Source: Ancylomarina longa
GTDB lineage: Bacteria > Bacteroidota > Bacteroidia > Bacteroidales > Marinifilaceae
Direction of reading: 5' to 3'
Assembly: GCF_003996985.1 (NCBI RefSeq)
Contig: NZ_RJJX01000006.1
Location: 1 to 64,000 of the forward strand
Length of the DNA: 64,000 nucleotides
The position numbers and the translations under genes were made by a program. Below the pieces are notes generated by a model. It searched no databases. It was not told where the DNA came from and saw only the letters and a list, made by a program, of their open reading frames with translations. This document shows positions 18,051 through 28,030 of the stretch, one piece after another. The first letter of the stretch is position 1. Each line of letters begins with the position of its first letter.

Positions 18051-19043
18051 ATGCCTAAATTAACAACTAATTATCTTGGATTAGATTTAAAGAACCCTAT
18101 CATCGTAGCAAGTTCAGGTTTAACGGATTCTATTGCAAAAATCAAAGAGTTGGAAGCCAATGGTGCAGGTGCTGTAGTTCTAAAATCTTTATTCGAAGAA
18201 GAGATCATCATGGAAATGGAAGAAAAAATCCATGCCATGACCAATCGTCCTTTTATTTATCCTGAAACATTTGATTATATGGATGAAGAGCCTCATGAGG
18301 ATATCCTTCGTAAGTACTTGCAATTTATCAAGGATGCAAAGGCTGCTGTTTCTATTCCAATAATTGCCAGTATTAATTGTGTAAGTGCACAAAAATGGAC
18401 TTATTTCTCCCGGGAGATTGAGAAAGCCGGTGCTGATGCTCTGGAAGTGAACTTATTCGTATTGCCTACCGATATGAATCGAACGGGGGAAGAGAATGAA
18501 CAAATCTATATTGATGTATTAAAAACAGTAAAGGAACAAGTTGCCATTCCTGTTGCACTTAAAATAAGTCCGTATCACTCCAATCTTGCCAATACAATAA
18601 AGCGATTAGACGATTTAAAAGTGGATGGTATCGTAATGTTTAATCGTTTCTATACTCCTGATTTTGATATTCACAACCTAAGCGTAACCAGCGGTCATAT
18701 TTTATCGAACGCAGATGACTACAAAAACTCTTTACGATGGATCGGAATCATGTCGGAACGAGTGAACTGTTCTCTTGCCGCAACAACAGGAATGCATACC
18801 TCGGAGAGTATTATTAAGAGTATTCTCGCTGGAGCTGATGCCGTTCAAATTGCCTCTATTCTTTATAAGAATGGTTCTGAGTATATAGATATTCTTAACA
18901 AAGAGATATATTCTTGGATGTCGGAACAAGGATTTAAGAGCATTCGTGATTTTAAAGGCAAGTTAAGCCAGACTAAATCGAACGATCCTGCTGCTTTTGA
19001 AAGAGTTCAATTCATGAAACATTTTAGAAACTTTGTAGAATAG
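18051..19043 (+). CDS. Dihydroorotate dehydrogenase-like flavoprotein
   Basis: 330 residues forming one TIM barrel of the DHOD family: 'T.YLGL.L.NPI..ASS..T' at the start, an FMN/substrate region (IASINCVSAQKWTYFSREIE, about 104-123), VALKISPYHSN (about 167) and the phosphate-binding end (TTGMHTSESIIKSILAGADA in the part around 233-252). It is shorter than true PyrD pathways predict in the catalytic loop, and this subgroup is usually annotated only as DHOD-like; in anaerobes it often accompanies pyruvate:ferredoxin oxidoreductase, which is not in this window. A role in pyrimidine synthesis is uncertain. It has its own promoter and terminator. Confidence 0.85.
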   Translation: MPKLTTNYLGLDLKNPIIVASSGLTDSIAKIKELEANGAGAVVLKSLFEEEIIMEMEEKIHAMTNRPFIYPETFDYMDEEPHEDILRKYLQFIKDAKAAVSIPIIASINCVSAQKWTYFSREIEKAGADALEVNLFVLPTDMNRTGEENEQIYIDVLKTVKEQVAIPVALKISPYHSNLANTIKRLDDLKVDGIVMFNRFYTPDFDIHNLSVTSGHILSNADDYKNSLRWIGIMSERVNCSLAATTGMHTSESIIKSILAGADAVQIASILYKNGSEYIDILNKEIYSWMSEQGFKSIRDFKGKLSQTKSNDPAAFERVQFMKHFRNFVE

Positions 19044-19098
19044 AAACTCTCCAAAAGAAATTCAGTTAAATTCTCAGATAAAATTAATCAATGATACA

Positions 19099-19134
19099 AA
19101 AACCCGAATTAAGCAATTGATTCGGGTTTTTTCT
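19099..19134 (+). terminator. Terminator of the DHOD-like gene
   Basis: AAACCCGAAT / ATTCGGGTTT stem with a 10-nt loop and a T6 tail, 55-90 bases after the stop codon. Confidence 0.85.
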
Positions 19135-19280
19135 TACTCATAACGATGTGTCACATGATAAATATCATAGGGTAAAATACCTTCATTCAGTATATTGTTC
19201 TGACAGATTTAAAAAATATAACAATTAACTACTTTTCGAATTCCAAAGCAGGCATTCGAAAAACTAAAACATATTACATC

Positions 19281-20813
19281 ATGAAAGATTACGGAGTGCA
19301 GGAAAGCCTGAAACGATTAGGAATTGAGACCATGAATCAAGGTGCTACCACCGGAACCGATTGGTTCGAATGTAAAGGTTTGGTAAGCGAATCCTATTCT
19401 CCTATCGATGGATCTCTTATCGCAAAAGTACAGAATGCTGATCGGGATGATTATGAGAAAATACTGCAAAAGGCTCAGGAAGCTTTTCCCGTATGGAAGA
19501 AAATGCCTGCTCCTAAAAGAGGGGAGATTGTTCGCCAAATAGGAAATGCTTTGCGTGATGCTAAAGAAGATTTGGGGAAATTGGTAACCCTGGAAATGGG
19601 AAAAATATATCAGGAAGGATTAGGCGAAGTGCAGGAAATGATTGACATCTGCGATTTTGCTGTCGGTCAATCGCGTATGCTTTACGGATTTACTATGCAC
19701 TCCGAGCGTCCCAATCATAAAATGATGGATCAATATCATCCACTAGGAATTGTTGGTGTGATTTCCTCATTCAATTTCCCGGTAGCTGTTTGGGCTTGGA
19801 ATGCAATGTTGGCTGCTGTTTGCGGCGATGTTATCATCTGGAAACCTAGCTCTAAAGTACCTTTATGTGCTATTGCCTGTCAGAAAATTATTCAGAAAGT
19901 ATTAAAGGAAAATAATGTTCCGGAAGGAGTATTCAATTTGGTGGTTGCCAAATCATCCGTGATGGGTGATAATTTTATTGAGGATAAACGTGTTCCTCTT
20001 ATTTCGGTTACCGGATCTACAGCTATAGGAAAAAGAGTAGCTGAAAAAGTTGGTGCGCGCTTGGGCAGAACCATTGCCGAATTAGGTGGGAACAATGCAA
20101 TAATCATTGCTCCCTCAGCTGATTTAGATATGGCCGTTCCGGGAATCGTATTTGGATCGGTAGGAACTGCCGGGCAACGTTGTACTTCAACCCGCCGATT
20201 AATTATACACGAGAGTATCTATGAGGATGTAAAAACCAGATTATTGAATGCCTATAAACAGGTAGAAGGCAAAATTGGTAATCCATTAGATGAGAAAACA
20301 CTAGTGGGACCAGTAATTGACGCAAATGCTGTAGCAATCTATCAAAGAGCTTTATCCGAGGTGAAAAAGGCAGGAGGTAAAATTGTATTTGGAGATAAAA
20401 CTCTAGGCGGAAATTATGTAATTCCAAGTTTCTGTGAAGTAGAAAATCACTGGCAAATTGTTCAGGATGAGTCTTTCGTGCCGGTACTCTATCTAATTAA
20501 ATACAGCACCTTAGAGGAAGCCATTCAATTGCACAATGATGTTCCTCAGGGATTATCATCGGCTATTTTCACTTTAAATGTTCGCGAAGCACAAACCTTT
20601 CTTTCCTCGGTTGGAAGTGATTGTGGAATAGCAAATGTAAATATCGGTACTTCAGGCGCTGAAATTGGTGGCGCATTTGGTGGAGAGAAGGAAACAGGCG
20701 GTGGCCGTGAATCCGGATCTGATGCATGGAAAACCTATATGCGGCGCCAAACCAATACCATTAACTATGGGGAGGAATTGCCATTAGCACAAGGAATTAA
20801 ATTTGATTTATAA
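19281..20813 (+). CDS. ALDH7-type aldehyde dehydrogenase (piperideine-6-carboxylate dehydrogenase-like)
   Basis: 510 residues, the usual length of the NAD-dependent aldehyde dehydrogenase family. Catalytic Glu in ELGGNN (about residue 267) and nucleophile Cys in GTAGQRCTSTRR (about 301) are present, with the Rossmann motif TGSTAIGKRV (about 244-253). The N-terminus (GVQESLKRLGI) and the C-terminal IGGAFGGEKETGGGRESGSD block are characteristic of ALDH7/AmaB, the alpha-aminoadipate semialdehyde dehydrogenase of lysine breakdown. No other lysine-catabolic gene is adjacent, so the substrate is inferred from the family. A terminator follows; the gene seems to be a single unit. Confidence 0.85.
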   Translation: MKDYGVQESLKRLGIETMNQGATTGTDWFECKGLVSESYSPIDGSLIAKVQNADRDDYEKILQKAQEAFPVWKKMPAPKRGEIVRQIGNALRDAKEDLGKLVTLEMGKIYQEGLGEVQEMIDICDFAVGQSRMLYGFTMHSERPNHKMMDQYHPLGIVGVISSFNFPVAVWAWNAMLAAVCGDVIIWKPSSKVPLCAIACQKIIQKVLKENNVPEGVFNLVVAKSSVMGDNFIEDKRVPLISVTGSTAIGKRVAEKVGARLGRTIAELGGNNAIIIAPSADLDMAVPGIVFGSVGTAGQRCTSTRRLIIHESIYEDVKTRLLNAYKQVEGKIGNPLDEKTLVGPVIDANAVAIYQRALSEVKKAGGKIVFGDKTLGGNYVIPSFCEVENHWQIVQDESFVPVLYLIKYSTLEEAIQLHNDVPQGLSSAIFTLNVREAQTFLSSVGSDCGIANVNIGTSGAEIGGAFGGEKETGGGRESGSDAWKTYMRRQTNTINYGEELPLAQGIKFDL

Positions 20814-20852
20814 ACACCTGATTTTTTCTTTTTACGCTAGTTTTTTTGAGTT

Positions 20853-20873
20853 AACCCCGGCAAAAGTCGGGGT
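20853..20873 (+). terminator. Terminator of the aldehyde dehydrogenase gene
   Basis: AACCCCG / CGGGGTT stem with a 7-nt loop and T5 tail. Confidence 0.85.
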
Positions 20874-21038
20874 TTTTCTTTGCCTAAAAATAAATTGCAA
20901 AAGGCTGTTGTATCTGTTCGTGGAAATGCTTGATTTAAGGATTTAGCTAATCATTTTTCTTAAACCTTTGTTATATTTTTTAAACGCTCGATTAATTGTT
21001 AATTTTGATCTATTACTATACCACGCAATTATTTGACC

Positions 21039-23801
21039 ATGTTACGAAAAATTCTGACCTCCATTGTTATTCTAGTGCTACTTGCCTTTATTGTCCTTGG
21101 TTATCTATACTTTCAAAAGCAAAAAGAATATAAAGGAGTAGATCCCTTTTCAGCAGTTCCCGTTAATTCCGAAATGATTATCCAATTTGAAAGTCTGGAA
21201 AAACTAATTGCCAATTTGGAAAACAATACCGGTGCATGGAAAGAGTTGAGCAAATTCGACAAAATTGATAAAATCAACCAAAATCTTGCTTATATCGATA
21301 GTTTAGTGGATCAATTTGATTCTGATCATTCGATTACTTTGAATCGTTCTCTGACCATGGCAAGCCATTTGCAAGGTAAAAACGATATAGAATATCTATA
21401 CATTCTTCCCGTTATGGATTATCTGGAAAAAAAGAAAATCCAGAACTCTATCATCAACCTTGTAGGTCCGGAACGATCGATACAGGAAAAAAATTATCAT
21501 GATGCTACTGTATATAGTATTTCATCCTTAGACAAAAACTCAAAAGGGATTCATTTTGCTTTCTCGAAAGGATTATTTTTAGCCAGTCGTTCGATACTAT
21601 TGTTAGAAAATTCAATCCGACAGGTAAGTACCGACAATTCTATTTCCAAATTAAAAGGTTTTGAACAGATTCGAAGAACCATTGGCAAAAATGTAGATGC
21701 TAATATTTTCCTCAACCTGAAAACATTCCCTAAGCAAATCTCCTTCTCTCTCAATAAAAAATATAGTAGTTTTATCCGCAACTATACCAACCTCGCCAAC
21801 TGGTCGGAGTTAGATCTAAACTTTAGGAATCGTATTGTTCTGCTGAACGGATTTACTTATAGCGATCCACAACAGGGTAATTTGATGAATTTATTCCTGC
21901 AGCAGGAACCTGTTAAAATGGAAATGGAATCTATATTACCTGCCAGTACAAGCATGATTGCCATTCTGGGAATGAATGATCCATTATTACACAAAGGGAA
22001 ATATCGCAAGTTTCTGGACCAAATGGGGCAGCTTTCGGAATATCTTAAAAAGATTAATCAAATCAAGAAAAAGACTGGTTCTGACATCGAGGAAATCATC
22101 TACTCTCTTATTTATAATGAAGTTGGACTAGCTTTTTCTGCAAATAGTTCCCATGATCGCTTTACGATCATCCGAACAAAGAGTGCCAGTATTGCCAAGG
22201 AGAAATTGATAAAAATGATACTTGGTTTCGCGAAAAAACAACAACGCACCCTATCCTACTATAAGCGAACTTATCATTTAGATGGCGAAACCAATTTTGA
22301 TATTTACCGTTTGCCAGAGGATAAAATTCCTGAAAAATTATTCGGCAGCTTTTTTACCGATGCTTCGTCTGCATATTTCACATTTATTGATAATTATTTG
22401 GTTATGGGACCTAGCATAAGCGCTTTATCCGCATTTATCAAGGAATCTGTTTTGGGAAAAACGCTGGCTAGCAATGAGTGCTACCAGGAAAATAAAGAAT
22501 TTCTTTCCAATAAAGCCAATTTCTATTTTTACGCCTCTACACCAAAAGCAAATCATTTTGTATCAAGCTTCCTAAATACCGAACTTCAAAACGAAATAAA
22601 AACACACAAAGAGAGTATCAACAAATTTCAGGCAGTAGGCCTTCAGTTAAGTTCCAATCGCAATCTCATCTACAACAATTTATTTATTGAATATGATCCT
22701 GTTGTAGAACTTGCACCGCAAACAGAATGGGAATCCCGTCTGGATACTAATTTTTTGCACAAACCTTTTCTCGTAAAAAATCATTACACAAAGGAAAATG
22801 AAATCCTGATTCAGGATGTTAATAATCTAGTCTATTTAATCAATCCGGAAGGTCGGATTCTGTGGAAGAAACAACTCAATTCAGCAATTATCGGACAAGT
22901 AGTTCAAATCGATTATTTCAAGAATAACAAGTTACAATACCTTTTTGCTACCAAAAACAGATTGCAATTAATCGACAGGAATGGTAACAACGTAAAAAAT
23001 TATCCTGTCCGGTTAAAGGCTGAAGCTGCCCGTGGTATTTCTGTATTCGATTACGACAAGAATAGAAATTACAGAATATTTATTCCTTGTAAGAATCAAA
23101 AAGTATATGCCTACAGCAAAGAAGGAAAGCTTGTTAAAGGATGGAATCCGGCTAAGACCGAAAATCCTATTAACTGCGAAGTGCAACATTTTCGGGTGAA
23201 AAATAAAGACTATATCGTGTATGCTGATAAGTATCGCGTTTATATTCTTAATCGCAAGGGACAGGAAAGAGTGAAACTTAAGGAGCAATTCTCCAAATCA
23301 GAAAACAATCCCTTCTATCTTGAAAAACAACATACTTCGATTCCCGCGCATCTGGTTACTACCGATAGTAGCGGAACAATTTATTATTGTTTTTTTAATG
23401 GCAAAGTGCAGAAAAAAACATTCACTCAATTATCCGGGGCTCACTACTTTATTGCTGATGATTTAAATGCCGATGGGAAAAATGAATATTTGTTTGCCGA
23501 TTACAACTTTTTAAAAGTATTCAATCAGGATGGTAAACAAATCTTAGAGAAGAAATTTGATTCCGGAATCAGCTTTCGACCAAATGTATATCTATTCTCC
23601 AGAAGAAACATTGAAATTGGTGTTTGTCTCCAAAATGAAAATAAAATTTATCTGCTTGACCTAAAAGGAAATATTCATCGTGGATTTCCTCTAAAAGGCA
23701 ATACGGAATTCTCCATTGGATTCTCCAAAACAAAGGATAAATCTTTTAATTTATATGTTGGTGATAACCGTAACTTCCTTTTGAACTACACCGTACAATA
23801 G
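21039..23801 (+). CDS. Large membrane-anchored protein of unknown function with C-terminal propeller-like region
   Basis: 920 residues from the ATG at 21039 (an upstream in-frame TTG at 21033 is less likely). One N-terminal membrane anchor (about 5-25) and then an extracytoplasmic part. Residues about 30-560 have the character of the DUF3352-like surface proteins ('P.NS.MIIQFESLE' near the start). Residues about 580-920 are beta-rich, with repeated strands such as VYLINPEGRILWKK, LQLIDRNGNNVKNYPV, VYAYSKEGKLVKGW and LKVFNQDGKQILEKKF, typical of a WD/PQQ-like beta-propeller. No catalytic motif seen. Stands alone. Confidence 0.65.
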   Translation: MLRKILTSIVILVLLAFIVLGYLYFQKQKEYKGVDPFSAVPVNSEMIIQFESLEKLIANLENNTGAWKELSKFDKIDKINQNLAYIDSLVDQFDSDHSITLNRSLTMASHLQGKNDIEYLYILPVMDYLEKKKIQNSIINLVGPERSIQEKNYHDATVYSISSLDKNSKGIHFAFSKGLFLASRSILLLENSIRQVSTDNSISKLKGFEQIRRTIGKNVDANIFLNLKTFPKQISFSLNKKYSSFIRNYTNLANWSELDLNFRNRIVLLNGFTYSDPQQGNLMNLFLQQEPVKMEMESILPASTSMIAILGMNDPLLHKGKYRKFLDQMGQLSEYLKKINQIKKKTGSDIEEIIYSLIYNEVGLAFSANSSHDRFTIIRTKSASIAKEKLIKMILGFAKKQQRTLSYYKRTYHLDGETNFDIYRLPEDKIPEKLFGSFFTDASSAYFTFIDNYLVMGPSISALSAFIKESVLGKTLASNECYQENKEFLSNKANFYFYASTPKANHFVSSFLNTELQNEIKTHKESINKFQAVGLQLSSNRNLIYNNLFIEYDPVVELAPQTEWESRLDTNFLHKPFLVKNHYTKENEILIQDVNNLVYLINPEGRILWKKQLNSAIIGQVVQIDYFKNNKLQYLFATKNRLQLIDRNGNNVKNYPVRLKAEAARGISVFDYDKNRNYRIFIPCKNQKVYAYSKEGKLVKGWNPAKTENPINCEVQHFRVKNKDYIVYADKYRVYILNRKGQERVKLKEQFSKSENNPFYLEKQHTSIPAHLVTTDSSGTIYYCFFNGKVQKKTFTQLSGAHYFIADDLNADGKNEYLFADYNFLKVFNQDGKQILEKKFDSGISFRPNVYLFSRRNIEIGVCLQNENKIYLLDLKGNIHRGFPLKGNTEFSIGFSKTKDKSFNLYVGDNRNFLLNYTVQ

Positions 23802-23930
23802 ACCATTTATCAAAGAATAGAATTAATTCGTCTTGCTAATTATTGTATTAGGATGAATTCTTTCTTTTTTTTGTATTCCAAAAATTAAGGAATTATAATC
23901 CGGAAAATGATCAAATAAAACAATATAGAT

Positions 23931-25571
23931 ATGAAAACCAAATTACAAATCGTACTCCTATTCCTACTCACAGGTGTGATAAGCTTTTCGTTACATTCTT
24001 GCTTTAATAACGATGATTACGACTTCAACAGACTTTCAGACAATGTGGACTGGACTCCCAATATGATTGTTCCGGTAGGATATGGAACCTACTCCTTGTG
24101 GTATTTATTGAATCAGCACGAAACAAATCCTTTAGATCAAACCATTATTCTCGACAACAAAGGATACCTTCATATTCGACATCTCGAAGCAAATATATTC
24201 ACCTATAATGCAGTGGACGTTTTAACATTCCCGGCACAAATATCCAATAGTTTTAATATTACTCTTCCTCCAAATTTAGCACTACCAACTCCCATTAATA
24301 TTCCTGCTACAGCTGATAAAATTCAGGTGCAAACCGGACAAAGCGGAGTGATTTTATCAGAAATGGATTTGAATACCAACATGCAGTTTACTTTCACCAA
24401 TCCATTAAATGCTGATGTTGATTTGAGTATCACATTACCAGATGCAAGCATTAACGGAAACGTGGTAAGCCAAACCTATAAAATATTAGCAGGTGCAACC
24501 AATCAGGTAGAAACACTTGATTTAACGGGAGTTCACCTCGATTTTAACACACCCTACTCCCCCAACAACGAGTTAGATATTCAATTCGCTGGTCAGATAT
24601 TAGACAATGGAGGAACTATCAACGGTTCTGGAAATCTGAACATACAATACCAGGTGCAGACTATCGATTTTATCCTGGCAAAGGGAGACTTTGGAAAACA
24701 AAATTTAAATATCGGAAATGGAAATATCGATATGAATGTAGATTTTTGGGATGATATAGAAGGAGATTATCAATTTGCAGACCCAAAGATTAAATTGTAC
24801 ATGCAGAATTCGGCAGGAGTACCTTTCGAAATCAATGCGAATATCACAGGTTATAGTACTGATGGTAATACTCAGGCATTGAATCCCGCTCCGCTTCAAC
24901 CCAATTATCCAAAAACCAATGCCGAAGTTACCAGCGGTATTGCCGATACTGTGATTTATGACAAAAACAATTCCGAGATTGTAAACTTAATGGCATTGCC
25001 TCCTTCCGACAGATTGGAATATTCGGGTAGTGTAGCTCTAAACCCCAATGCCGTAGATATTCCAACTTCTCCGAATATTATCACCAACAACTCGGCAATT
25101 GATGTGGATCTCGAAATTGATATTCCTTTAGATTTTTCAGCCACCAATTTAATGATTCGGGATACCATTACCAGCATCGATATTAGTGATGCAGATAAAA
25201 TTATGAATGCTGCTGCAGTAATTACTGCTAAAAATGGATTCCCTCTAGCTGTTAGCATCGATAAAATTTACCTGGCAGATGCATCGTATAACAAGATTGA
25301 TTCTATTACAGACAATAAGGTAATTGATGCTGCCGCAGTATTCACATCAGGAGATCAGCAAGGAGAAGTAGACGAAAGTAAAATTCAGGAGATTTCTCAT
25401 GAGGTTCAATTATCTCAAACACAAATTGAACACCTGAATCAGACCAGAAACATCATTATCAACGCAAGTGTAAAAACCACTGGAAATGGAACAGAACCTG
25501 TGAAATTAAAAGGAGACTATGAACTAAGTTTCACCATCTCGGTTCAAGCACAAATTGATGTAAATAACTAA
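23931..25571 (+). CDS. Outer-membrane/surface lipoprotein of unknown function
   Basis: 546 residues. Signal peptide with lipobox SLHSC (Cys at about 24) followed by FNNDD, an acidic run typical of surface-exposed Bacteroidota lipoproteins. The rest is Asn/Asp/Thr-rich and beta-strand-like without recognised domains. It is followed after 21 bases by the DUF5723 gene, so the two are probably one operon and may work together at the outer membrane. Confidence 0.7.
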   Translation: MKTKLQIVLLFLLTGVISFSLHSCFNNDDYDFNRLSDNVDWTPNMIVPVGYGTYSLWYLLNQHETNPLDQTIILDNKGYLHIRHLEANIFTYNAVDVLTFPAQISNSFNITLPPNLALPTPINIPATADKIQVQTGQSGVILSEMDLNTNMQFTFTNPLNADVDLSITLPDASINGNVVSQTYKILAGATNQVETLDLTGVHLDFNTPYSPNNELDIQFAGQILDNGGTINGSGNLNIQYQVQTIDFILAKGDFGKQNLNIGNGNIDMNVDFWDDIEGDYQFADPKIKLYMQNSAGVPFEINANITGYSTDGNTQALNPAPLQPNYPKTNAEVTSGIADTVIYDKNNSEIVNLMALPPSDRLEYSGSVALNPNAVDIPTSPNIITNNSAIDVDLEIDIPLDFSATNLMIRDTITSIDISDADKIMNAAAVITAKNGFPLAVSIDKIYLADASYNKIDSITDNKVIDAAAVFTSGDQQGEVDESKIQEISHEVQLSQTQIEHLNQTRNIIINASVKTTGNGTEPVKLKGDYELSFTISVQAQIDVNN

Positions 25572-25592
25572 CCCACTATCAGATTCTTTACC

Positions 25593-27065
25593 ATGATAAA
25601 ATCATTTCAAAAAATAAGTCTCTCAGGAATTATTTCTTTATTCCTGATTTTCTCAGCGTCGGCACAAAAAATGAATAATACGCTGTATTTTATGCAGAAT
25701 GTTCCGCAATCGAACCAAGTTAATCCGGCAATACAGCCCGATTGTAAGGTTTTTGTCGGATTTCCCGCTCTTAGTTCCATTTATCTGAATTACAGCAACA
25801 GCAGTTTTGCTTATAACAATATTATTACCGATGGTACTGGTATCAGAAAAGACTCGCTGGTGGTAGATGTAAATGGTTTTCACGATGCACTAAAAACTAC
25901 CAACTTTGTGAATGAGCAACTGGAACTTACTTTATTTGCCCTGGGAATTAAAGCCAAAGATTATTATTTCACCTTGGATGTGATTGAAAAAGAAGATAGT
26001 CGCTTTAGTTTCGATAAGGAGCTGATGACCTTTCTTAAAGATGGGAACTACGATTCGAGAGGAAGAACATCGAATTGGGGTGGTTTGGGTTTAGATGGTA
26101 CTTATTATCATGAAATTGCCCTGGGTATTTCGAAAAAAGTGAACAGCAAATGGACTGTGGGCGTAAAAGGGAAAGTACTTTTCGGTATTGCCAATATGCA
26201 TATGGAAGATTCGGATATGTCGGTTTTCACCTCTAAAAGTGGCGACGAAGTAATTCTAAAATCGAGACAACGCCTTAGAGTTTCGCTTCCTATCAATCAG
26301 GTTGGAACAGATTCTCAGGGATTTGTTAATGATATCAACATTGATGGCAACGACTACGATTCCAATTTCTTTTTAAATACGGATAACAAAGGTTTTGCTT
26401 TAGATCTTGGAATTATCTACCAAATGGATAAAAAAACCAATTTATACGCTAGTATACTCGATATTGGTGCTATAAAATGGAAGAGCAATGGATATGAGTT
26501 CACGCAAGATGGTTCTTTTACCTGGAATGGAGCAGACTGGTCGCAATCCGGTAATTCCAATGATCCCAACTATCGCGAAATAGAAGATGTTTTTAACGAT
26601 TTAACTGATTCTATTGTAGATCAGTTTAAGGTATCGGATAAAACAGATGCTTACTCGGTTGGTTTGCCTACAAAAATCTATTTGGGAGGTACCCATCAGA
26701 TTGGAAAAAGAGTGAATTTAGGTGCTTTAAGTCGCACCGAAATTTTCAATGGAAAGATTCAATCATCACTTAGCTTTTCGGCAAATGCACGTTTTTTCAG
26801 AAACCTAAGTACCAGTCTTAGTTATACTGTAGCCAACAATTCATATAACAATTTGGGATTTGGCTTAGCCACCAAGGCGGGTCCATTGCAGTTTTATGTG
26901 ATCAGCGACAATGTAATGGCAGCTATTCATCCCAATAGTGCCCGATTGGCAAATATTCGCTTTGGATTCAATTTCTTATTTGGATGCAGGAATAAAACAA
27001 TAGCAAAAAACTCCTGCTCGTTCGAAGAGGAAAGAAAGAATAAAAAGAAGCCTTTATATAAATAA
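25593..27065 (+). CDS. DUF5723 family outer membrane protein
   Basis: 490 residues. Signal peptide (about 1-24, ending SASA), then the typical opening NNTLYFMQNVPQSNQVNPA of the DUF5723 family, which resembles PorV/FadL-like and PorP-like outer membrane barrels. Repeated amphipathic strands (YHEIALGISKKVNSKWTVGV, INLGALSRTE-like text) support a barrel. The C-terminus ends in a basic stretch (EEERKNKKKPLYK) after the last strand. Encoded 21 bases after the lipoprotein gene. The cargo or partner is unknown; the lipoprotein is the natural candidate. Confidence 0.75.
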   Translation: MIKSFQKISLSGIISLFLIFSASAQKMNNTLYFMQNVPQSNQVNPAIQPDCKVFVGFPALSSIYLNYSNSSFAYNNIITDGTGIRKDSLVVDVNGFHDALKTTNFVNEQLELTLFALGIKAKDYYFTLDVIEKEDSRFSFDKELMTFLKDGNYDSRGRTSNWGGLGLDGTYYHEIALGISKKVNSKWTVGVKGKVLFGIANMHMEDSDMSVFTSKSGDEVILKSRQRLRVSLPINQVGTDSQGFVNDINIDGNDYDSNFFLNTDNKGFALDLGIIYQMDKKTNLYASILDIGAIKWKSNGYEFTQDGSFTWNGADWSQSGNSNDPNYREIEDVFNDLTDSIVDQFKVSDKTDAYSVGLPTKIYLGGTHQIGKRVNLGALSRTEIFNGKIQSSLSFSANARFFRNLSTSLSYTVANNSYNNLGFGLATKAGPLQFYVISDNVMAAIHPNSARLANIRFGFNFLFGCRNKTIAKNSCSFEEERKNKKKPLYK

Positions 27066-27127
27066 AAGGCTTTAACTTTAGCTTACTCTGTTATTAAATA
27101 GGGTATTATTTACATCAATTCAAATTC

Positions 27128-27152
27128 AGGACTGTCCTTCGGGATGGTCCTT
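27128..27152 (+). terminator. Terminator of the lipoprotein-DUF5723 operon
   Basis: AGGACTGTCC / GGATGGTCCT with a TTCG-type loop and a T5 tail, 62 bases past the stop. Confidence 0.8.
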
Positions 27153-27285
27153 TTTGTTTAGACTGAAATATTTTAGATGTGACCTTTATCTTTTTTACTT
27201 CTGTTTTTTATGGAAAAGCATAAACGCTTTTATAATTTCAGGAATGTACTTACTGATTCAATCAAAAGTTTGATAAAAAAAAGGA

Positions 27286-27478
27286 TTGCTTTGATATTTT
27301 TATAAAAACTTTGGTGATTCCAGCAAAGCTTTCCTTTTTTTTCCAGTTGCTTTGATATTTTTATCAAAGCTTTGGTATTTTCAGCAAAGCTTTCCTCTTT
27401 TTTCCAATTGCTTTGATCTTTTTATCAAAGCTTTGGTATTTTCAGCAAAGCCTTCCTCTTTTTTCCAATTGCTTTGAT
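27286..27478. repeat. 61-bp tandem repeat of stem-loops, just over three copies
   Basis: Units begin TTGCTTTGAT at 27286, 27347, 27408 and 27469 (last one partial), an exact 61-bp step. Each holds a near-perfect small palindrome (CTTTGATA TTTT TATCAAAG in copies 2 and 3) followed by GCTTTGGTATTTTCAGCAAAGC, a second hairpin, and a T-rich tail. It fills most of the 550-base gap between the DUF5723 operon and the DUF4834 gene, in which I see no other gene. Confidence 0.9.
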
Positions 27479-27588
27479 CAGGATATTAGAACTTCTCAAA
27501 AAACCATTCTATAAACTATCATCTTCAGTAAATTTTGAATTGAAAACATTTCGACTTTTAAGCATTTAGACTTTTCAAGACTATATTC

Positions 27589-27596
27589 TATCTTTG
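27589..27596 (+). promoter_or_regulatory. -7 box of the DUF4834 gene
   Basis: TATCTTTG matches TAnnTTTG 19 bases before the ATG at 27616. A clear -33 TTG is not visible. Confidence 0.4.
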
Positions 27597-27615
27597 CCTT
27601 TCAAAAGTTAGTATT

Positions 27616-27864
27616 ATGGGATTATTGAAATTTATTATTATTGCTGTCGGAATCTATTACCTGTTGAAAATTATCTTTCGGGCATTGTTTCCTTTTTTGG
27701 TGCAAAAGACTTTTGACAAAATGCAAGAGAAAGCAGATCAACAGCAGAAAGAACAAACAAAAAAGGAAGGCGAAGTCACCATAGATCAATCAACGGAAAA
27801 TCATGGAAATCCAAACAAAAAGGATATTGGTGACTATGTAGATTTCGAGGAAGTTGACGAGTAG
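27616..27864 (+). CDS. Small membrane protein, DUF4834 family
   Basis: 82 residues. One membrane segment (about 3-27) then a charged tail rich in Lys/Glu/Gln, ending DIGDYVDFEEVDE. This plan and the conserved acidic 'GDYVDFEE' end match the Bacteroidota DUF4834 family of unknown function. It is probably anchored in the inner membrane with the tail in the cytoplasm. A -7 box lies upstream and a terminator downstream, so it is a single unit. Confidence 0.75.
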   Translation: MGLLKFIIIAVGIYYLLKIIFRALFPFLVQKTFDKMQEKADQQQKEQTKKEGEVTIDQSTENHGNPNKKDIGDYVDFEEVDE

Positions 27865-27889
27865 ATTTTTAGATCTGCCAATTCGCTAA

Positions 27890-27925
27890 ATTGCCAATGC
27901 ACAAGCTTGCTAATTGGCATTTTTT
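27890..27925 (+). terminator. Terminator between the DUF4834 gene and glyS
   Basis: TTGCCAAT / AATTGGCA arms around an 11-12 nt loop, followed by T6. Confidence 0.65.
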
Positions 27926-28030
27926 CGTATTTTTGCTTCTTAAATTTATTATTTGGATAGCTTGATTTTCAGTTTAAAAGACCAAATGATTATTCCAGAA
28001 TTTTAATTAAAACTCAAAATAGAAAATTTT

